NCBI RefSeq assembly: GCF_030272615.1
Contig: NC_081411.1
Coordinates: 185,984,449-186,048,448 of the forward strand
Length of the DNA stretch: 64,000 nucleotides
Source of the DNA: Cryptomeria japonica
Taxonomy: Eukaryota > Streptophyta > Pinopsida > Cupressales > Cupressaceae
Direction: 5' to 3'
Shown: one piece after another, positions 45,887 through 57,163 of the stretch
Layout of the letters: every line of letters starts with the position of its first letter
How positions within the stretch are numbered: position 1 is the stretch's first letter
Position numbers and translations under genes: made by a program
Notes under the pieces: generated by a model
Databases searched by the model: none
The model's input: only the letters and a program-made list of their open reading frames with translations
What the model was told of the DNA's origin: nothing

Positions 45887-48800
45887 TTAAGTATAGTACT
45901 TCTTCAGATGAATGCTGTTAGTTGGATCATCGAGCACATCTCCTTCAGAATTTGTTAGCTGATAGGCACCTAATCCATAGACTGATATGATGACATAGGG
46001 ACCCAACCAGTTAGGTTCAAATTTCCCTTTCTTTTCTCTATCTTGCTGATTTCTTGGATTTTCTTTGAGGACTAGATCACCAACCTTGAAGTTGCGAAGA
46101 ATGACCTTGTGATTGTAGCTCCTGCACATGCATTGCTGATATGCTTTGAGATGAGTATAAGCATGTTGGCATCTTTCATCTAATAGTTCCAGTTCTTGTA
46201 GTCGATTAACTCGATACTCTTCATCGGGGATTAAACCTTTCAAAGAGACTCTAAGAGATGGAATTTCTACCTCCAAGGGTAAAATAGCCTCTGATCCATA
46301 TACCAATGAATATGGTGTTGCTCTTGTAGGTGTGCGAATGCTGGTCCTGTATGCCCAAAGTGCTGGATTGAGTTGTACGTGCCAATCTTTGCCTACATCA
46401 TTCACTATTTTCTTGAGTATTTTTAGGATTGTCTTGTTAGATGCTTCTGCTTGACCATTTCCCTATGGGTAGTATGGTGTAGAAAACTGATGTTGGATTT
46501 TGAATTTTTCACATAGTTCCTGTACATCTTGGTTTTTGAAAGGTCATCCATTATCTGTGATGATTGAACTTGGAATACCATATCTGCAGATCAGATAATT
46601 TAGGATAAAAGAGGCAATTTGTTTCCCGGTCACTGTGGTCATGGGAACTGCTTCTATCCATTTGGTAAAGTATTCTATTGCAGTTATAATGAACTTGTGT
46701 CCATTTGAAGATGAAGGATGTATTTTGCCAACTAGGTCTAGTCCCCACTGACAAAAGGGCCAGCATGTTGTAAATGGCTGCAGTTCCTGTGCTGGGGCAT
46801 GTATCAGATTGCCATGGATTTGGCATTTAGGACATTTCTTGGTGAAATGATATGAGTCTTTCTCCATTGTAGGCCAGTAGTATCCCATTCGTAGAAGCTT
46901 TTTAGCAAGAGTAGTGCCACTGGAATGTGTGCCACAAATACCTTCATGAAGCTCGTGTAAAGTTGAATCGAAATCATTACGATCAAGACAACGAAGAAGA
47001 GTCCCATCTAGACCTCGACAATATAAGGTATCAGCGGTAAGGGTGTAATGGGCAGCTTGTCGAATAAAGTTACGTTTTTGGTTACGGGATTGGTCGATGG
47101 GTAAGATATTATGCTTGAGGTGGTCGTATATTGGTCCATATAACGGAGAATCTGAACCAATCAAGGCATATATAACCTGGGATTCAAAGTGGTCATAGGC
47201 GGGGGAGAACAGTTGCTCTACCAAGAACTCATAACGACTCTGTTGTTCTAGAATTTGTAGTAATGAAGCGATCGTAGCCATTGCATCGGCTGCTTTGTTG
47301 TTCAACTTTGGTATTTGTTCAAAGGTGATGTGCACAAAATACTGTATGAAGTCATCCACCATCCGTTTGTAGGGTAGTAGCTTGTCGTCCTTTGTCTGAT
47401 AGTTGTTGTTGATTTGATTGATGACCAGTTGCGAGTCTCCATAGACTTTTAATTCTATGATTTTCCATTCGACAGCCATTTTGATGCCTATGACCAATGC
47501 TTCATATTCAACCACATTATTTGTACATGGAAACATAAGCCTTTATGATCTTGGCATAGTGTGTCCTTCAGGAGTGATGAATAGAATGCCAGCCCCTGAA
47601 CCATGTTGTGTATAGGATCCATCAAAGTATAGGGTCCATTGTTTGGAAGAAAGAGCAAAAATGTCCCTATCTGAAAATTCGATGTCCATGGTTTTTTTTC
47701 TTGGTAGCGGTGCTTCAGCCAGCTAATCTGCAATTGCTTGTCCTTTGATGGCTCGTCTTTCTGTGTAGTGGATGTCAAATTCACTGAGAATCATGACCCA
47801 TTTAGCCAATCAGCCTGTGAGAGCTGCCTTGCCGAGTAGATACTTGAGAGGATCAATTTTTGCCACTATCTTTATAGTGTGTGCTAGCATATAATGTTGG
47901 AACTTTTGAGATGCAAAAACCACTGTTAGGCAAGCCTTTTCAATGAATGTATAGTTGAGCTCATAGCCATTCAATGTTCTACTGATGTAATATATGGCGC
48001 GTTCCTTTCCTTGTTGATCTTCTTGTGCCAATAGTGCCCCCAGTGAAATATCTGTTGTTGAGATATATAGTATAAGAGGCTTTCCTGCAATTGGTGGTAC
48101 TAGAACCGGTGGATTCATCAGGTACTGTTTAATTTGGTAAAAAGATTCTGCACACTTAGTCTCCCATCTGAATGGTACATTTTTGTGTAGCAAGTGGTTA
48201 AATGGCAGACTTTTATCTGCTAGTTGAGCGAAGAATCCCCTGATGGATTGAAGTCATCCTTGTAGAGATCTAAGTTGACTGATATTCTTTGGTGGTGGCA
48301 TGTCCATGATGGCTTGTACCTTTGCTGGATCAACTTCAATACCCTTAGCTGAGACTATGTAGCACAGTAACTTGCCTGATGTAACCCCGAAGACACACTT
48401 CTTAGGGTTGAGTCGGACTTGGAATTTTTGCAATCGATCAAAGATATTTGTTAGGATACTGAGATGTTTAGCTCTGGTGAAGGATTTTGCTAGCAAATCA
48501 TCCACATAGCCTTCCATAAATGTGTGCATCATATCATGGAATATCGTTGTCATTGCTCTTTGATAAGTTGCTCCTGCATTCTTTAAGCCAAAAGGCATAA
48601 CATTCCAATAGTACGTTCCCCAAGGACAGGTGAATGCTATTTTGTCTTGATCTTCAGGAGCTATTTTAATTTGATTATAGCCTGAGAAACTGTCCATTAA
48701 TGAGAGCATTGCATGGCCTGCTGTGAGATCTACAATTATATCAATACTTGGTAGAGGAAAGTCATCCTTTGGGCAAGCTTTGTTGACATCCCTGAAGTCA

Positions 48801-51468
48801 GTGCATATTCTGATACTACCATCTAGTTTTGAGACTGGAACAATGTTAGAAATCCATTCTGCATAGTCAATAGGTTGAATGAATCCGACATCTAATAATT
48901 TCTTTAATTCAGTTTTGACCATGAGTGCTACCTGTGGATTCATCTTTCATAGTTTTTGCTTGATTGGTTTGACTCCTATAGAGATGGACAAGTGATGCAT
49001 GATTAAGTGTGGATCAACTCCGGGCATATCAGCATATGACCAAGCAAAGTTAGTTTGCTGTCCTTTAAAAAAGATGATGAATGCCGATTTTTCCTCCTCT
49101 GTCAGAGATTCTGCAAGGTGAATGTTTTTGGCTACTTCTGTGGTACCAATGTTGATTGATTGAGTGGGCTCAATCAATATGGGTGATCGCTCATGAAAAT
49201 ATTTAGGAAGAGTGTCAAGTCTCCCATCGTTAGGTGCCTTAAAAAGGTTTTCACCCTCAGATGCATCCTTTATTTTTACTTTTTTGGGATCTATAGCTAC
49301 CATTAACTGGTTTTCAGCATTAGATTCTTTATTTGATTCATTTTTGTGACTAAGAGACTTGGCACTCCCTGATGGACAAACGTCGTCATTTTGTTCACTG
49401 GTAGAGCCTGTTTCAGGATTTACTATGCATAGGTAATGGATAATAGATTCATCATCTGGGAAATTTGGTATATCATGGATCTCAGGTTCATTCCAGTCGA
49501 TGAGATCAGGGAAGACAAGCGGTAAGGAATCGTTGGGCGGTTCAAGTTCGGCTACTGTAAGTGTTAGGATAGAGTTGGCATCGTGATGGGTCTTATTTTT
49601 AAAGAAGTCTAGCGTTTTATCGAGGTCTTCGATGGTATCATCTTCTACATAGACTTGATCGTAATATTTCTGTTCGCTTTCCTGAATGTCATAGATATGT
49701 TGTGGTCCAAATTCAAGAGGTCTATCTTCTGCATTATGTTCTTCTTGAGAAATGGATATGAAATCAGTATCATCTGGGATATTTGTAGCAGTATCAGAGC
49801 AGGTACCCCATTCATATTCATTTGAATCTGTCTCATAGGCATCATCCCAGATTCTATCTGTGTTGCAAACAGGTATATTGTATGGCGAAAACAAATCTTT
49901 AATGATGGATACTTTTTTGATATTTTGTGTTGATTCTGTATCTAATCCATCTTCCACGGTCTGGATTTGTTCATGATTGTGCTTCCTCGGGGAGGAATGA
50001 CGGTTTCTTGTGATGACATGATTTGTTTTTGAGCCATGGGTGTGTGAATATGAGCCACTACTGCAGATATGGCCTTCTTATGATTTAAAAGCTTTTCCTG
50101 ATGCAACTTCTGATCTTGACATTCTCATGCCTTACGGATTGTTTCTGTTGATTCAAAGAGTGCTTCCTGCCAGGATTCTTCCTTGTACTTCTTCTTTTCC
50201 TTCCATTGAGGTTTTGCATTTGTGTGTGGTGGCCATTTGAATAGGAAGGTGAATTTAGAACCTAATCCTTCTTTATTTCTACTAGGTTGTGAAGGAAGAT
50301 CTATAGGTTCAGTGACTCCTTCTTTGCGTTTCCCAATAGGTCCTTTACCACCATATCCCATTTGTTTCATGATTAAGTAGCCTTTTCCATACAAGTGCGT
50401 TGGTAGAACAATGTCCAGAGTGGCTGCTCTATTAGCTTCTTCTTCATCTTTGTATAGCCAGCTAAGAACGACCTTATCTTCTGATTCATGTGCTAAAGTA
50501 CCCAATTGGATGAAGGTACCATCAAATTTAGTAATGGGCTGAGTTGCCAGATGTGTTGATATAGTAGGTAAATCATGCGATCTAGGTGATGTTGGCAATC
50601 TGGTCAAACATAAAGGCTCCATAGAATATTCGCCCATGCCTTGGTCTTTGATTTGCATTTTCTATTTGAAGTCTCCCCATAAGGAGTTGGATTTTGTTGT
50701 TGGTGGATCGGATGTCGAAGACCGCTGCTTTTCTTGGTTATGAGGAACCAAACTGTCTTGGGCTGCCCCCATTGCGTTGTAATGTTGAAATGGATTGTGA
50801 TCAGCTGATATGGAGATTTCCTGTCCATCATAAGGAAAATTGACACATTGGTGATATGTAGAAGGTACTGCTTGCATTTCATGTATCCAGAGTCGTCCTA
50901 ATAAGATATTGTAGGTGAGATCAATAGTTAAGACTTGACATATAGTATCCTTTTGCACTGGTCCTACTTGAATAGATAATATCACTATTCCTTTAGAGGA
51001 CCTTTCCTCATCATCATATGCTTTTATGGTAATCTTTTTACAAGGATCAATAGATTCTTCTGAGAAGCCTAGTGCATAGATAAGTTTTAAAGTACGTATA
51101 TTAAGTCCGGCTCCTCCATCTATTAAGACTCTTTTTACTCAGTGTTTGCAAACAATGACTTCAATATGTAGAGGAGTATTATGCGGATGACTCAATGAAG
51201 TATTATCATGCTCTGAGAAGGTGAGGTTATGAGATTCTGTCATATGGGCGACCATGGCTTGAAATCTGTCTATATCCAAATTTTGAGGTACATTTGTCTC
51301 CAATAGCGCTTGCTCCAATATGTCTTTGTGTTTTGGAGATAGTTTTAACAATTCCAGGAGAGATATCTGAGCTGGAGTCTTGCGTAGTTGGTTAACCAAG
51401 TCGTATTGGATTTTTGGTGTGGTAGTTGGAGGTGCAGTATGTCCCTTCAAGACATATTTCTGAGTCCG
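45887..51468 (-). pseudogene. Gypsy A pol: protease, G-patch, RT, RNase H, archaeal RNase H, integrase
   Basis: Two frames: 51450-50125, then 49957-45887, joined by a frame change near 49990, and one further frame change separates pol from gag. Domains in order: aspartic protease (VLIDGGAGLNI near 51120; ILLGRLWIHEM); a G-patch (GYLIMKQMGYGGKGPIGKR, about 50388-50330); reverse transcriptase (CTDFRDVNKACPKDDFPLP, GYVDDLLA at about 48512-48489); degenerate Gypsy RNase H (48193-47810); archaeal-type RNase H (NNVVEYEAL, VYGDSQLVINQ); integrase with a His/Cys zinc site (HELHEG...CPKCQIHG), the Asp motifs WGLDLVGK and ITDNG, GNGQAEA, and the C-terminal GDLVLKENPRNQQDREKK. Stops are at 51139, 50662, 50125, 48947, 48254, 47810, 47723, 47543, 46544 and 46463 (lower coordinate of each codon). 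Confidence 0.9.
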
Positions 51469-51473
51469 GGTTG

Positions 51474-53339
51474 TTACATTGACAAATTCATGATCATGCC
51501 GATCTCGAATATTATGACATTGACTTGATGGTCTTCAGCTGATATGTGGTTGATTGTGTTGTTGTAGATATGATTAATACGAGCTCCGCATGTATCATTT
51601 GAATTTGATGCTCCATCTTTGTTATAATTTGGGAGAGGATTTTTGAAGGCTTCATAATCATTATTTGTTTTGAGACCATCCACCGTTAAGTCACCTCAAT
51701 CAATCATGTCTTGGATTATGTGTTTCAATCTCATGCACTCGTTTGTTCTATGACCCTTGTTGCGATGGAAATCACAATAGTGTGAATCATTCCACCAAGG
51801 TGGTTTGATTGGGGGTTCATAATTGTTGATTGGAGGCAAAGAAAGAATCTTGTTTGCCAACAGTTCTCTGAAGGCGGATTCTAATGATTGGCCCAGTGGT
51901 GTGAAGATACGCTTTTGGAAATTGTTCGTGTTGTTGCGTGAATTGTTGTTAGGTCCTGGATTCAGGTTTTTGTTTTGATTATCATTTGCATTGTTGGTGT
52001 TGAGTTGTCCTTGAACATTGTTTGGTGCATATGTGTTAGCACTGGGAGTAGCATTTTTAGGATTTTTCGCATTTTGAGTATTTCCTGATAAGGCAAGCAT
52101 TGGTTGTTTAGATTTGGGATCATATGATTCATTGTTGCCTTCATTTTTGTTTCGAGTCCAAAATCGAGTTTTGTCTAGATTTGTGTTATTTTGGTTATTG
52201 TAGTTTGATGAGTTTGTTCCTTCCTTATAGAACTTGAGTGTTCCCTTTTTGACACAAGCTTCCTCTACTTGAATGCCATTTTCAATCAATTTGGGAAAAG
52301 ATGGTATGCATTGAAGTTTGAGTCTGTAACTCATTTCGCCATTTAAGTTATCAATGAAGATTTCCATTTTTTCTTTTTCAGGAATATCGCAAGGATATCT
52401 TGATACCATGCATCGCCAATGTTGAAGGAATAACATGAATGTTTCATTATTCTTTTGTTTGGTGTTGCAAACATCTAGCATGGTTATGGCATGTTGGATG
52501 TTGTAAGAATAGTGGGTGATGAATTTGTTAACCAATTCATCAAATGATCTGATAGGTGGTGTAATCTTGGATAACCATTCCATTGTTTGTCCTCCCAGGC
52601 TTCTTGGGAATAACCTCATCAGATAAGTGTCATCATGAGCAAATTCAAGACTCATGGTGCAAAATTCTCGAACATGATCCCGAGGATCACTTTTCCCATC
52701 ATATTTATCAAATTTGGGAACGTCTGAGTTTGGAGGAAAAGGTACCATGTTTAATCTTCTGTCAAATGGACAAGGACAAATTTCATTTATAGAATACCGC
52801 ACTATTGTCCCTTGTTGCATATCTTGTATTTGTCTTTGCAACATTTGCATTTGTTGAGTAAGAGCAACCAAGGGCGCATTATCTTGTCGAGGGGTGAATT
52901 CTTCTCTCGTATTTGTTCTTAACTGAAAAGGTGTAGCAAATGGTATGTGTTGTTCTGGAGTTTCGAATTCAGGTATTCGCATTTCTGGTATATGTTGCTC
53001 TGGAATATGTTGTTCAGGTATGCGAGTTTCTTCTTCTCTTTGTCGTTCCTGATATGTATATTGTTGAGACCCGGTTTGAAAGACATTTGCGTCAAAATCT
53101 TCAGGAAGTTTAACGCCTTTACTCGTAAGCATGAGTAGATATTTTTCTTTGTCATTTTCCATGAGTTTTTCAATGAGTTTTTGAAATGAAGGATTTTCTT
53201 AACATTCCTGAAGAATTGCGTCAATAATTTCAGGCTCTTCTGAGGATGGAACTTCAAAAGGATTTGATAATCTGCTATTCATACTTGATTCTACAGGTGT
53301 CTCGCTTTGTTTGTTTCTTTGAGAGCGAGTGATAGGCAT
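51474..53339 (-). pseudogene. Gypsy A gag, one frame with two nonsense codons
   Basis: Starts at ATG 53339 (MPITRSQRNKQSE); the TAA at 53199 and the TGA at 51696 interrupt it. Residues: repeated EQHIPE motifs, a Gln-rich coiled-coil-like stretch (LTQQMQMLQRQIQDMQQG), then a retrotransposon gag domain (PKFDKYDGKSDPRDHVREF, MEWLSKI, FITHYSYNI, LFLQHWRCMVSRYP), an Asn-rich linker, and a knuckle-like YCDFHRNKGHRTNECMRLKH. The same knuckle in gypsy B (YCEYHKRKGH) is where the DNA transposon inserted. The gag protein forms particles that package the element RNA. Confidence 0.9.
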
Positions 53340-53340
53340 T

Positions 53341-53727
53341 TTAATAGAAACTTTCAGTGATGAAAGGAACAAAGTCCTCTTCGATGTGTTGCTCAGGCAT
53401 TGGTGGTTCTGGTCGTGATGTGTTATATGTGATGCAATCGTCAGGCAGGAATGCTGGATTGATCTTTCCTCCGCAGTTTATCTTTTGATTAAAAGCAGAC
53501 TTTTGACAGTATGCTCTTGTTTTCAAGGGTTCTTTGTCAAATTCACTAGATTTGTTTTGGATATAACGTTTGACGTGATGAAGAAATACCCGATGGGATT
53601 TGAAGAGTTGACGATTGATGTATAAAAACTTATTTCTCTTGATGAATTTGGAAAAGCTAGGTTGTTGTTTCTTCAACGTGATGTTACGATAGAGGTTCTT
53701 TCTTCTCAGAATAAGGGGATTAGTCAT
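53341..53727 (-). other. Upstream open frame of 128 codons in the gypsy A leader
   Basis: An open frame just before gag, starting MTNPLILRRKNLYRN, basic and Lys/Arg-rich at first. It ends TAA two bases before the gag ATG. No family is recognised. It might be a real small leader protein or chance; the absence of internal stops in a region otherwise full of them is mildly suggestive. Confidence 0.3.
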
Positions 53728-54184
53728 GCATGAGTGATCAATGATTTCCTTTGATTTGTGTGGATTTAGGTGATTCTTGTTTTGAAAATTTCAAATCTTT
53801 CTTTATCAGAATGAAGGTTTAGATGCCCCTTCACAATAAAGTGTGTCAAATGATATGGATAAGAAGTTTCCTGATCTGGAAACTAGATTTGACAATTTGA
53901 AAATTTTTAGACAAGTGTTTGTGAGATAAAAATCCATAAGATGTTTAAAGGATTTGATTGATACTGATGATGAAAATTTTTCGGATTATGATAGGAGAGA
54001 CGTCCTCTATTGCTCGATTCATTTCAGATTCTGACAACTTTGTTTGACACAAATTTAGCTTGAGAAAAGTTTTTAACGGTTTGTTTTTGTCACTCTGGTT
54101 TGATAAAAGATGATCTTTGATGGGAAAGTCGTATAAAATGTTTATGAAATTTTCAAAAAAAATTCAGTTTTAACTCTCTGTTTT

Positions 54185-54715
54185 TCGGCCTTGGATCACG
54201 CGCTAGAACAGAGGTTGTATGCGCTACTGAATTTCTCTGATGCGCTAAAATACTAAGCACATGCGCTAATCTGCCCCTAGACATGCACTAAAATTTTGAT
54301 TTTGGAAAAAAATTTGTTTTAACAGGTGAAAAATCCATGTGCTATACTGGGCTTGACAAGCGCTAACTATTTTGGTTTATGCGCTAATATATGGTTTCTA
54401 CGCGCTAAGCTGTTTCTTCCACGCGCTAAATTCAGGCTGTTGAAAATTGCTTTTAAGTTTGTTTGGAAAAACTATGCGCTACACTGTGTTTGACACTCGC
54501 TAACTCTTTTGTTTTATTCGCTAGTTGTGGGCACCTACGCGCTAGGATGTTGCTGCTACGCACTGGACTATTTTTCGGATGCGCTAAAGGATTGTATACT
54601 ATTTTTTTCTGAGGATGAAACGCTACTATTTTTACTGCACGTGCTAATTTGCCTTTTGGATGCGCTAATAGAAGTGTTCTATGCACTAAGATGTTGCTCT
54701 TATGCGCTAGACTGC
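54185..54715 (-). repeat. TAGCGC(A/G)T motif array 1 in the gag-pol leader
   Basis: About 20 copies of ATGCGCTA, ACGCGCTA or ATGCACTA on the plus strand, that is TAGCGCAT/TAGCGCGT in the sense of gag-pol. Spacing is 20-35 bases and intervening sequence is unrelated. Confidence 0.85.
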
Positions 54716-54719
54716 CCTG

Positions 54720-56380
54720 ATTTTTCTGTTTTGGTGTTTTTTGTGAGAATTTTAAATTTTGTTGAGAAAATTTTTAAGTGTGATGGATGATTTTCTGAAA
54801 TAACAAATGTAAGCACAGCATACAAAGTACAATCATTTTGCCTAATCTAACAGAAAGTGTATGTTCTTCGAGAATGTGTTCAAATCCCCAATGTTTTAAC
54901 AGGTTTTGGATACAAATAAAACACTTCAGATAGACTCTTTATTCAAGGGTCATAAGTAACATCATAGCCCACTAGTCTCGATACTCCGTTAGCTCAAACA
55001 GCCGTGTCACCCCCTAGAGGGCGCCCGTTTTTTTGCCTTTTGCTAGAAGTTAACCCAAAGTGAATTGCTTCACAATTGAGTAGTTATCTTGGGAGATATA
55101 TGGTGAGTAATCTTGGGGGCGGATTCTTCCCCACCCTTGCACTATGATGTTACAAATGTTTGGTTACTGACTCGGCTCAAAGTTTCTAATTCTATGGTTC
55201 GTAATCAGGCTTCTCGTTCGGCTCTTAGTGATAAACTCCCTCAGGAGGCTTCCCAACCTTTAGAACAAAGGCTTTACGTATCTCGAGGATACTGGGGGAA
55301 GGCTAATCACTGCACGCAACCGTTGAAAAGGACTTTCGTCACTTTTCACTTTTGATTATAGTGGGTTGGAATTCTTGGCGTTAAAGTCGTTCCCCACTTA
55401 GGTCGTTCCCTTCACACCGGCCAAAGAATGGCTTTAAGAGTTTTTCAACCCCTCGGGAAGGCAGGCCTGCTAAAGGATTTAAATGCTTGAAGTACAGAAA
55501 GCTTAAGAGTGGCTTGGCTTTTTGGTCACCTAGTTATGGGGAGAGCATATACCTTCCACTTTCGAGACAAGTCAAACAAGGTGTTCTTTTTAGCCTTCAA
55601 AACAATGATTTGCTAACTTCTATTTGGAGATGTTGCTCCAACAAGCATGATGTTCTTTTTAACCTTTCATAGCAAAGTGTGTATTTCCAAAACTTTTGTA
55701 AAACAAGCCTGGTCAACAAAGTAAATCGTGATGTTTGGTCAACAAAATTAAAGTTGATAGGGGAAAACATTCCCTCTTTTCTTTGTACAAAATGAAGATG
55801 AGGTTCTTTTACTTTGCAAAATGAAGTGAATCCTTTTAAACACCAAAGGATGGTGAGGTTCTTTTTAAAACTTTTGCCAAAGTAAAGATTGTTGGTTCTT
55901 TTTAGAGCTTCCAAAAATGAAGTGTTTTTCCTAACTTGCAGGAATGAAAGGTTTGTTTTGTTGTTCTTTTTACCATGCAATAAAAAAAGATGAAGTTTTA
56001 TTTTAAAACACCAAAAAGGAAGGCATGAAGTTCATTTTATGCATCTAAATGAAATGATGAGGTTTATTTTAATTTGTGCAAAAAAGGAGAGTGAGTTCTT
56101 TTTAACCAACTTTTGTTGAAAGAAAGTAAAAAAAGAAACTTAAAGCCTCTAAACTTGCTCCTTCCTTTGCACAAAAAATATTAGAACCTGCACACAGTCA
56201 ATGATCAAATGTTAGTGTGGGCTTACACAAGCCTAAATTCTGATTTTGGTTACAAATTTTACAATTCTGATCCTGAAATGCCCTGAAATTTGTCTAAGTC
56301 TGAAATTTGGAAGATCTTCCAAAAACTAGATTTTGCATTACAACTCCTAGAGGTCTGAAACCCCTCTCAAACATCTTGAA
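54720..56380. other. Central part of the gypsy A leader, no gene
   Basis: Non-coding. 55590-56130 has loosely repeated words (GGTTCTTTTT, AAATGAAGTG, AAACACCAAA) spaced irregularly. A GC-richer block (55000-55480) has no recognised content. Confidence 0.5.
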
Positions 56381-56383
56381 AGT

Positions 56384-56492
56384 ATATATAGAATATAACT
56401 TAAAGTATAAGAAAGAGAAAAGAGAAGAGGAAATGTCACTTATACTCTTCTCTTTTCTCTTTCTTATACTTAAATGTTATATTCCATATATA
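56384..56492. repeat. Long near-perfect hairpin in the gypsy A leader
   Basis: The left arm 56384-56427 (TATAAGAAAGAGAAAAGAGAAG core) pairs with 56447-56492. About 42 of 45 positions match, with one small bulge and a 19-base loop. It would form a very stable stem in either the RNA or the DNA. Confidence 0.9.
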
Positions 56493-56544
56493 TTATGCCA
56501 CCGACAAGCCTAATTTTTGACTCTGTCATAAATTTTTGGCTCTG

Positions 56545-57085
56545 CCAACTCTATGCGCTAAACTATTGCATGAATGCGCTAAGAAAAAGCACCCACGCAC
56601 TATTATGTGCCCCCAATGCGCTAAGCTATTTTTCCGATGCGCTATTCTATTTTTCTCCCACGTCGAGACCTACAGGAAAAATTTAGTGAAAGTCACGCGC
56701 TAAAGAAAGGACTCTACGCACTAGAGTATAGACCCCATGCGCTAAACAGTAGGTGGGATGCGCTAGACTGTTAATCAGATGCGCTACTCTGTTTTGTTTC
56801 CGTGTTGAGGCCTACAGGAAAAACTTAACGGAGGTCACGCGCTAATGTTTGAACTGCATGCGCTAGATGATGGTCTCCACGCACTAAACAGTGGATTGGA
56901 TGCGCTACTCTGTTTACTGGATGCGCTAAACAGTGTTTTGCCCGTGTCGAGACTTATAGGAAAAAAAAAATTTAAATAAAATCATGTGCTACAGGAATGA
57001 CTTTATGCGCTAAACAGTAGGCTAGAAGCGCTAGACTGTTAGGCGGATGCGCTAAGGAATGTTTCTGACGCGCTGATTCCTGTTT
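56545..57085 (-). repeat. TAGCGC(A/G)T motif array 2, within a 140-155 bp tandem unit
   Basis: About 22 copies of the same motif as at 54185-54715. Here they are embedded in a longer repeat: GTCGAGACCTACAGGAAAAA-like words occur at about 56652, 56806 and 56946, each followed by ATCACGCGCTA- or ATCATGTGCTA-like sequence. The array ends about 50 bases from the primer binding site. Confidence 0.85.
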
Positions 57086-57133
57086 CCCGCGGACCTACAA
57101 AAGTCATTAATTTGAAAAATCGATTTGTTATTT

Positions 57134-57159
57134 GGGGTCGAGCCCCACGGTGGGCGCCA
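57134..57159 (-). promoter_or_regulatory. Primer binding site of gypsy A, tRNA-Lys(CUU) type
   Basis: On the minus strand TGGCGCCCACCGTGGGGCTC starts four bases after the end of the 5' LTR. It is complementary to the 3' end of plant tRNA-Lys(CUU), including the CCA (plus strand GCCCCACGGTGGGCGCCA). The match runs about 25 bases with one mismatch in the T loop. The tRNA identity is from memory of the tRNA sequence. Confidence 0.85.
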
Positions 57160-57163
57160 GAAA

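Noticed and set aside
57134-57159. A tRNA gene
   Set aside because: Only the 3' 25 bases of tRNA-Lys are present, placed exactly at the LTR border, so it is a primer binding site.
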